Shown piece after piece: positions 30,091 through 35,117 of a stretch of 35,117 bases of DNA. The stretch is taken from assembly GCA_900767135.1 (NCBI GenBank), contig CAAFYU010000064.1, positions 1 through 35,117 on the forward strand, in the 5' to 3' direction. The position numbers and the translations under genes are program-made. The notes beneath the pieces are model-generated. The model was not told where the DNA came from. It worked only from the letters and a program-made list of their open reading frames with translations, and made no database searches. Each line of letters begins with the position of its first letter. Position 1 is the stretch's first letter. This DNA comes from Candidatus Gastranaerophilales bacterium. GTDB taxonomy: Bacteria > Cyanobacteriota > Vampirovibrionia > Gastranaerophilales > Gastranaerophilaceae.

Positions 30091-31287
30091 TTGAAAAAAC
30101 TTTTTGGGATTATTTTTTGCTTATTAGTATTGCAAAATGTGTGTTTTGCACAAAGTAACGTGAGTTTTGTCTATATAAACGGCTCAAACAACAACGATGC
30201 AAAAATGCGAAATTGGTATGTTAACGGGGTCGAAAAGCTTCACCCTGTTATGAAGAAAAAGTTTGAAAAAAATAAAGAAATAAAAAAGGTTTTTCTAAAT
30301 AAAACTCAGTACAATATAAACGAAAAACCGGTAATTTTCTTTTGGGGCGACAAGAGCAAACGCGATTTGGAATTTGTGCAAGAACAACTTGACATAACAA
30401 AAGCGTTTAGCCCGACAATTGCTTATAAAGTGCGTTCAATGTTAACTGCATATTTGCACGATGCGATTTGGGTGCAGAAATCACACAATATGCTTCCAAT
30501 CCTTGACGACTTAAACGAAACAATTAAACAAGAAGCTACAAAAGGGAACAAAGTTGTTCTTTACGGATATTCTGCCGGAACTTTTATTACGTATGAATAT
30601 ATGTTCAACAAACTTCCGTATATCAATCCGGAAAATCTTTTTAATACAATTAATGTTAGCGAAGAAGTTAGGTCGTTTGTAAAGACTCACCCTATCGAAA
30701 ACACTTGTATTTCAGCTCTTTCAAAGGCTAATATCGGAATGGTTTCAGATAGTGGGCACTTAGTCTTAAAAAACTTTGACGACAACTCAATAGAACAAAA
30801 TTATCTAAACTTACAAGAGGCAACCAAAACCGCTTGTGCACCAAAAGATACATTTAAAGGAGTTGTAAATTTTGCAAGCCCGCTAGTTTTGTTCTACTCC
30901 GATTTGGCAGATTCTGATTATGAATTAACTTATTACAACAGGCTAATGCTCAAATATATAATCGAAAACGGACTATTCTTCATTACGGTTAATTATCGTG
31001 AAGATCCACTCGGTTTCCCGAGTTCTAAAAACTTGACAATTGCTGAGATGGAAAAGCTTGCGGATATAAAAATAGAAAACCCGACAGGTTTTGTCTATGA
31101 TAATTCCAACGTCTGGTCAAAACGTTCAGTTTTGTTCGCGCACACATCGTATTGGAGTGCAAAACGAACTTTTGCAAACGCGGTTGTAAAAGCCTTTTCT
31201 AACGGATATCGCTTGCAGTACGACGAAAAATTCCAACAAAAAGTTTTGAATAATAACAAGAAGAAAGTAAAATTTGAAATGATATAA
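30091..31287 (+). CDS. Secreted alpha/beta-hydrolase-like protein
   Basis: 398 aa. Starts at TTG (30091-30093) with GGAG 7 bases upstream; no ATG fits. The signal peptide is at residues 1-20 (KKLFGIIFCLLVLQNVCFA). After a strand NVSFVYINGSNNND comes VVLYGYSAGTF, a nucleophile elbow with GYSAG at 159-163 (Ser161). Asp305 (REDPLGFP) and His351 (LFAHTSYW) are candidate partners in the right order. No closer family recognised, so lipase, esterase or peptidase cannot be distinguished. It is coupled to the aquaporin gene by a 9-base gap, suggesting co-transcription, though a functional link is not evident. The heptamer repeat at 31289 follows directly after its stop. Confidence 0.7.
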   Translation: MKKLFGIIFCLLVLQNVCFAQSNVSFVYINGSNNNDAKMRNWYVNGVEKLHPVMKKKFEKNKEIKKVFLNKTQYNINEKPVIFFWGDKSKRDLEFVQEQLDITKAFSPTIAYKVRSMLTAYLHDAIWVQKSHNMLPILDDLNETIKQEATKGNKVVLYGYSAGTFITYEYMFNKLPYINPENLFNTINVSEEVRSFVKTHPIENTCISALSKANIGMVSDSGHLVLKNFDDNSIEQNYLNLQEATKTACAPKDTFKGVVNFASPLVLFYSDLADSDYELTYYNRLMLKYIIENGLFFITVNYREDPLGFPSSKNLTIAEMEKLADIKIENPTGFVYDNSNVWSKRSVLFAHTSYWSAKRTFANAVVKAFSNGYRLQYDEKFQQKVLNNNKKKVKFEMI

Positions 31288-31288
31288 A

Positions 31289-31388
31289 CAGTGAGTAGTG
31301 AGTAGTGAGCAGTGAATAGTCCATTACAAAATATTATCGAACGAAGAGAGCGAAAAGAACTACTCACCATTCACCATTCACTACTCAT
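31289..31388. repeat. Inverted array of GTGAGTA/GTGAATA heptamers
   Basis: The left arm (31289-31320) is a run of CAGTGAGTAGTGAGTAG-type heptamers (GTGAGTA, GTGAGCA, GTGAATA). The right arm (31359-31388) is the reverse complement (ACTACTCACCATTCACC type). The arms can form a stem of about 25-30 bp with a 38-base loop. Same family as 5533-5691. Confidence 0.85.
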
Positions 31389-31408
31389 TTAAAATAAAGG
31401 AGCACAAA

Positions 31409-31999
31409 ATGACAATAGATACAAAAGATAATGTTCAATTTGACCCAGGGTTTATTCAGCACATATCTGCTTTTGAACCGAATATTGAATACGTATACAG
31501 CTCGCTAAATAGTTGCAGAAATTTCAACCAAAAAAAAATGCAGTTTAAGATGTTTTACCCAAAAATCCAGTCTTTATTGAAAAATTATCTCGGATTTTAC
31601 CTTGGTTGTATTTTATGGGCTGTTTATATCAAAAGCCTTGGAGAAAAACCAATTACTGGGAACCTTTGCTATGGCGGAGAGTTTTCAGAAAACGAAACTT
31701 TGGAAGAAGTTGATTTTATTAAAGCTTATATTGAACAACTAAAAAAAGATGCAAAATATTATTTGAACCAAGATTTTTCAATTGATGAAGAAAGCCTAAA
31801 AGTTCTTGATGTTTATCGAGAATTTTTGAAAGTTAATGAAGGTTTCGTTAAAGTTCAAACAACAACAGACGTAAAACTTCCTGAAAGTTTAAAAACACCG
31901 TCAAAAGACGATTTGCAAGAAATTTTGGCAGAAATTGAAAAGGTTATCGAAAACGGCAAGTTGCACGAACTTTTCACATTGGCAGAAAAGGTTTTATAA
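31409..31999 (+). CDS. Protein of unknown function, translationally coupled to nagZ
   Basis: 196 aa; no family recognised. Mostly helical, acidic (NETLEEVDFIKAYIEQLKKD, residues 90-110; LQEILAEIEKVIENGKLHEL near the C-terminus), with an aromatic-rich segment NYLGFYLGCILWAVYIKSLG (about 52-71) that could be one membrane-associated helix. There is no signal peptide. AAAGGAG ribosome binding site. The stop TAA overlaps the nagZ start (TAATG) by one base, so expression is coupled and the product may act with the hexosaminidase, for example in cell-wall turnover; this is inference from position only. Confidence 0.75.
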   Translation: MTIDTKDNVQFDPGFIQHISAFEPNIEYVYSSLNSCRNFNQKKMQFKMFYPKIQSLLKNYLGFYLGCILWAVYIKSLGEKPITGNLCYGGEFSENETLEEVDFIKAYIEQLKKDAKYYLNQDFSIDEESLKVLDVYREFLKVNEGFVKVQTTTDVKLPESLKTPSKDDLQEILAEIEKVIENGKLHELFTLAEKVL

Positions 32000-32964
32000 T
32001 GACTGATTTAAAAACAAAATTATATCAAATGTTTATTTTGGGAACCGATGGCGACGGCTACAAAGACGCACTTGCAAAAGGTCTTGGCGGAATAATATTT
32101 TTTACTCATGACATAAAATCACCTGAACAATTTAAGAAATTAACCACAGAAATCACAAAAACAGCAAAATTTCCACCGTTTTTGTCTATTGATCAAGAAG
32201 GCGGACGTGTTGAGCGAACAGAAAATATTCATAACGGCAAAAAATACTTGTCTGCCAAGTTTGCATTTGAAAAAGGCGAAGATTTTTTGAAAACACAAAC
32301 CAAAGAAATCGCACAAGAATTAACAAATTATGGGATAAATCTCAATTTCGCACCTTGCATTGATGTAAACACAAACCCCAATAACCCAATAATCGGAGAA
32401 CGTGCGTTTTCAAACAAAGTGGAAGATGTCATTAGAGCTGAAAAAATAGTTTCCCAAACATATCGAGAAAATGGGATTATCCCTTGTGTAAAACATTTTC
32501 CTGGTCATGGAGATGCGAATGCAGACAGCCATTTGACTTTGCCAAAAATCGACTTACCTCTTGAAGAAATGGAACAAACTCATATAAGACCTTTTGCAGC
32601 ATGTACAAAAACAACTGAAATGGTTATGGTCGCACATTTGCATTGCACCTGCTTTGAAAAAGAAGCAATTCCGACATCTTTGAGCAAGAACGCAATTTCG
32701 TATTTGAGGAACAGATTAGGCTTTGACGGTGTCGCAATTTCTGACGATATGATAATGAAGGGAGTTGCTGCTTTTGGCGACGTGAAGGCTTGCGAAATGG
32801 GAATTCGAGCAGGTTTGAATATGTTTATTTACAGAAATTCTACTCCAAGAACAATTAACATAATTGAAACTCTTGCACAAAAAGCAGAAACAGATGAAGA
32901 ATTACGACAAAATATCGAAAAATCTTACGAAAGAATTATTTGTTTAAAAAAAAATTTAGAATAA
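31999..32964 (+). CDS. nagZ: Beta-N-acetylhexosaminidase (glycoside hydrolase 3, NagZ)
   Basis: 321 aa. Removes N-acetylglucosamine from muropeptides during peptidoglycan recycling, in the cytoplasm; there is no signal peptide. GH3 hallmarks: FLSIDQEGGRVERT, NFAPCIDVNTNPNNPIIGER, the NagZ-type KHFPGHGDANADSH loop (165-178) that supplies the His/Asp acid-base pair, and ISDDMIMKGV with the Asp249-Asp250 nucleophile region. The length matches the single-domain NagZ. Coupled to the upstream unknown gene. No amidase, anhydromuramyl kinase or permease genes are adjacent, so the recycling partners must be elsewhere. Confidence 0.94.
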   Translation: MTDLKTKLYQMFILGTDGDGYKDALAKGLGGIIFFTHDIKSPEQFKKLTTEITKTAKFPPFLSIDQEGGRVERTENIHNGKKYLSAKFAFEKGEDFLKTQTKEIAQELTNYGINLNFAPCIDVNTNPNNPIIGERAFSNKVEDVIRAEKIVSQTYRENGIIPCVKHFPGHGDANADSHLTLPKIDLPLEEMEQTHIRPFAACTKTTEMVMVAHLHCTCFEKEAIPTSLSKNAISYLRNRLGFDGVAISDDMIMKGVAAFGDVKACEMGIRAGLNMFIYRNSTPRTINIIETLAQKAETDEELRQNIEKSYERIICLKKNLE

Positions 32965-33099
32965 AGTAAAGAAAAATATTTAGTTTTTTGATACATGTTT
33001 TAATTTTCAATAGCTGTCGAGCATTCAAAAACTCATAGCGTTATTTTGCCTATGTACAATAACTTGATTTTATTGTATATTATACGTAGGGAGAAGTGT

Positions 33100-34047
33100 A
33101 TGAAACAGTTTATTAAAAACCAAAAGGTTACTTACAATCTAATGTCTTTCACAGGTTTTAAGGCTTTGTTAATCTTTAACTTGCTAACAGAGGGTCCAAA
33201 ATCTTATGATGAAGTTTGTGACTATATTTTTAATCACCCATATTTGAGGGAAAAAATTTCTGTTGATACTTTTCGAGTCTATATGAATACTCTCAAACGA
33301 CTTGGCTGTGATATAAAAAGAATTAAAGGAGATGACAAAATATCTCGATACCACATTACGGAACACCCGTTTGAGCTTCGATTGACGGAGGAAGAACAGC
33401 AAAGTATTATTAAGGTTTATAAAAATATTTATAAAGATTTAGACATTTCGGCACTTTTAGCAATGGATAATTTCTTTATCAAACTTGCAAAATATATTAA
33501 TGACTCCGAATTTTTGGCAAATTTAAGAAAGTATTCTCCTCTCAGGGATATTGATAAAGAAGTTTTGAAAAATTTAATCGAATGTTGTGCAAGAAAAGAT
33601 CAAATTGTTATTACATATAATTCCCCGAACTCCGGCAAAAAACATATTGAAATTATCGCTGATAGCATAACAATATCAAACAACAAGGTTTACCTTTGCG
33701 GTACCGGTTTTGAATATATGCAATATGGTAGTTTTCTTGTAAACAGGATTTTGAGAATTGATGAAATCAAACTTAATCCGACAATTCCAAACAATTTAAA
33801 AGAACTAAAAATCAAATATAGATTGGTTTGTGAAAATCAAGAAAAATTTGAACCGGATAAGAATGAAAAAATCCTTGAACACAATTCCGGAAAATATTTA
33901 GTTGAATTAACAACGTCAAATGAATTTTTAGCAAGACAAAAGTTCTTGGCTTATGGGCCAAAATGCACAATTTTAGAACCGGAAGAATTCAAAAATAATT
34001 TTATAAATATGCTAAAAGATATGAAAGCGGGGTACTATTGTGGGTAA
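33100..34047 (+). CDS. WYL-domain transcriptional regulator, first of a tandem pair
   Basis: 315 aa from the ATG at 33100, with GGGAG upstream; the frame opens earlier (33046) but without a binding site. An N-terminal winged HTH covers about residues 15-80 (FTGFKALLIFNLLTEGPKS, VDTFRVYMNTLKRLGCDIKR). The WYL domain lies at about 165-230 (IVITYNSPNSGKKHIEII, KVYLCGTGFEYMQYGSFLVNRILRI), and a WCX-like C-terminal extension follows at about 245-315. The characteristic W-Y-L is reduced to V-Y-L. WYL proteins sense nucleic acid or nucleotide-type ligands and often control DNA-damage or defence genes. Overlaps the next WYL gene by 8 bases, so the two are made together. Confidence 0.85.
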   Translation: MKQFIKNQKVTYNLMSFTGFKALLIFNLLTEGPKSYDEVCDYIFNHPYLREKISVDTFRVYMNTLKRLGCDIKRIKGDDKISRYHITEHPFELRLTEEEQQSIIKVYKNIYKDLDISALLAMDNFFIKLAKYINDSEFLANLRKYSPLRDIDKEVLKNLIECCARKDQIVITYNSPNSGKKHIEIIADSITISNNKVYLCGTGFEYMQYGSFLVNRILRIDEIKLNPTIPNNLKELKIKYRLVCENQEKFEPDKNEKILEHNSGKYLVELTTSNEFLARQKFLAYGPKCTILEPEEFKNNFINMLKDMKAGYYCG

Positions 34048-34969
34048 AAAATATACAGTAAAATGCAATGATGCCTGCATAAAATTGTTTACATTCATAA
34101 AAATGTTGTACGATGGAGATGTTGAATTTACCGACGTTATAGACTTGTTTTCAGACGGGAATTACGACGGAACGTCAAATACACACGTAACCCTCAACAA
34201 ATATTTGAATGCAATGAAAATTTTTGGCATCAAAGTCAAGAAAATCCAAAACAAATACCACATGTTTAGTCCGCTTTATAAATTGAAATTTAATCTGGAC
34301 GATATGAAAAGCATTCATTTGCTTAAAGAAGCTCGTGAAATTCTTCCTGACGGGAAAACCAAAAATGATTTTTCAGAATTTTTAAGAAAACTGGAAGCAC
34401 GATATGACGAAGCGGCTCAAAGTTTAGAACAAGTTGCAGACAATACGACAAACCTTCATCTTTCGTTTTACCATTCTGAGATGGTTGAACAAGTCAGACA
34501 ATGCCAAAAATTTTGTCAAGACAAATTGAAACTTGAAATAATTTTCACATCAGAAAAAGGTGAAGAACTTAATCTGATTTGTTCTCCGCTAGAACAAACT
34601 TATATTAGAAGAAAAATCTGCTTAAAAGTCCTTGGGAACAGTGGTAGCAGAGTGTACGAAATACCGATTGAAAATATTCGTTCAATAAAGCAATTACCGA
34701 TAGCGGTTTCAACTGTTTCAATTCCGACAACAGTAGTTTACAAGATAAAAAATAGGCTTGCCAAAAATTATAAACTCCGAGATTGGGAAAGATTAGACAA
34801 AATAGAAGCCGACGGCAGTCACGTTATTGTTAATAAAAACGAAGACTTGGAACAACTTGTGACTCGTATAATGCGTTATGGGAATGAATGCGAAATATGT
34901 TCTCCAAAATTTTTAAAAGAAGAAATGGTCGAACGAATTAACAAGACGCTAGAAAATTACGCCTGCTAG
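34040..34969 (+). CDS. WYL-domain-like regulator, second of a tandem pair
   Basis: 309 aa from GTG at 34040. Same layout as the preceding protein: N-terminal winged HTH (KLFTFIKMLYDGDVEFTDVI, TLNKYLNAMKIFGIKVKKI), a helical connector, a WYL-like segment (about 170-220, LEIIFTSEKGEELNLICSPL, then VYEIPIENIRSIKQL), and a C-terminal WCX-like part. The middle is more divergent than in its neighbour; no true WYL triad is seen. Tandem overlapping WYL genes recall the PafB-PafC pair, whose products act as one regulator. After its stop there is only repeat sequence to the window end. Confidence 0.8.
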   Translation: MGKKYTVKCNDACIKLFTFIKMLYDGDVEFTDVIDLFSDGNYDGTSNTHVTLNKYLNAMKIFGIKVKKIQNKYHMFSPLYKLKFNLDDMKSIHLLKEAREILPDGKTKNDFSEFLRKLEARYDEAAQSLEQVADNTTNLHLSFYHSEMVEQVRQCQKFCQDKLKLEIIFTSEKGEELNLICSPLEQTYIRRKICLKVLGNSGSRVYEIPIENIRSIKQLPIAVSTVSIPTTVVYKIKNRLAKNYKLRDWERLDKIEADGSHVIVNKNEDLEQLVTRIMRYGNECEICSPKFLKEEMVERINKTLENYAC

Positions 34970-35003
34970 GAAAACTTTTTGGGTTGGTTTAAGCATTATT
35001 AGT

Positions 35004-35117
35004 CGTCATTCTGAAAGCTTAGGGGGCACTCGCGGAGAAAATTATTCAATAAGCTGGATTCTTTCGGCTCAGGAGAGCCTCAGAATGACGAAAATAGCTG
35101 ATATTCACGTCATTCTG
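35004..35117. repeat. CGTCATTCTGA-type inverted dispersed repeat at the window end
   Basis: CGTCATTCTGA (35004-35014) and TCAGAATGACG (35080-35090) are perfect 11-bp inverted ends of an 87-base element containing TGGATTCTTTCGGCTC. Another CGTCATTCTG starts at 35108 and is cut off by the window end. Elements of this type are widely dispersed in intergenic DNA of many bacteria. Confidence 0.8.

Noticed and set aside
19016..35117. A larger defence island linking helicase, nuclease, XRE and WYL regulators
   Set aside because: The genes are separated by terminators, pilins and housekeeping genes and lie on both strands; no recognised toxin, methylase or defence ATPase is present. Only the helicase-nuclease pair is retained as a module.

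Overview
The window is AT-rich bacterial chromosome that reads like the gut Melainabacteria/Vampirovibrionia lineage (Candidatus Gastranaerophilales), the non-photosynthetic sister group of Cyanobacteria. The lineage call rests on several signs: a Ycf23/DUF561 TIM-barrel protein (a cyanobacterial and plastid family), two orphan prepilins with a near-identical AFTLAEVLITLGIIG-type N-terminus, an N-terminal NVNFEG-type motif on a large unknown protein, a four-domain ribosomal protein S1, and AAGAAAGG-type ribosome binding sites. This is inference from recognised families; no database search was possible.

Layout. (1) 1-4400: the first codons of a leftward gene, then two long lineage-specific proteins of unknown function (368 and 950 aa), the first with a good promoter and a terminator. 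(2) 4425-6570, minus strand: ispH and rpsA, separated by an inverted array of GTGAATA-like heptamers that also encodes the last codons of ispH. (3) 6699-18705, minus strand: a compact 12-kb short-tailed-phage-like (podovirus-like) island. In transcription order it holds a zinc-ribbon protein, a stand-alone LuxR-type HTH, an N-acetylmuramoyl-L-alanine amidase, a P22-gp10-like stabilisation/tail protein, major capsid protein, scaffold, head-tail adaptor, a 396-bp gap with a duplicated 93-bp repeat, small terminase, a small unknown, a GNAT-like protein, portal, two secreted TonB-C-like proteins (a likely moron cassette bracketed by hairpins), an alpha/beta-hydrolase, large terminase, and a small membrane protein. 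No integrase, repressor, replication or tail-fibre gene is visible. It is therefore either a decayed prophage or a domesticated, gene-transfer-agent-like particle locus. This is the region most worth following up.

(4) 19016-23984: a winged-helix protein, then a two-gene recombination or defence-like module: a 1281-aa UvrD/AddA-type helicase with a degenerate helicase-like N-terminal half, and a separate Cas4/AddB-type PD-(D/E)XK nuclease with four iron-sulphur cysteines. Together they look like a rearranged AddAB. (5) 23981-29351: two orphan type IV prepilins (one with an 11-base homopolymer in its leader), an XRE regulator, a secreted WG-repeat protein, an HtrA-like protease without a PDZ domain, Ycf23 and a small basic unknown. 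(6) 29452-34969, plus strand: an aquaporin lacking the usual selectivity-filter arginine, a secreted alpha/beta-hydrolase-like protein, an unknown protein coupled to a NagZ-type beta-N-acetylhexosaminidase, and a tandem overlapping pair of WYL-domain regulators. The right end holds a CGTCATTCTGA-type inverted dispersed repeat.

Intergenic DNA carries several families of dispersed or inverted repeats, sigma70-type promoters with good spacing, and clear rho-independent terminators. No tRNA, rRNA, CRISPR array or insertion sequence was recognised.
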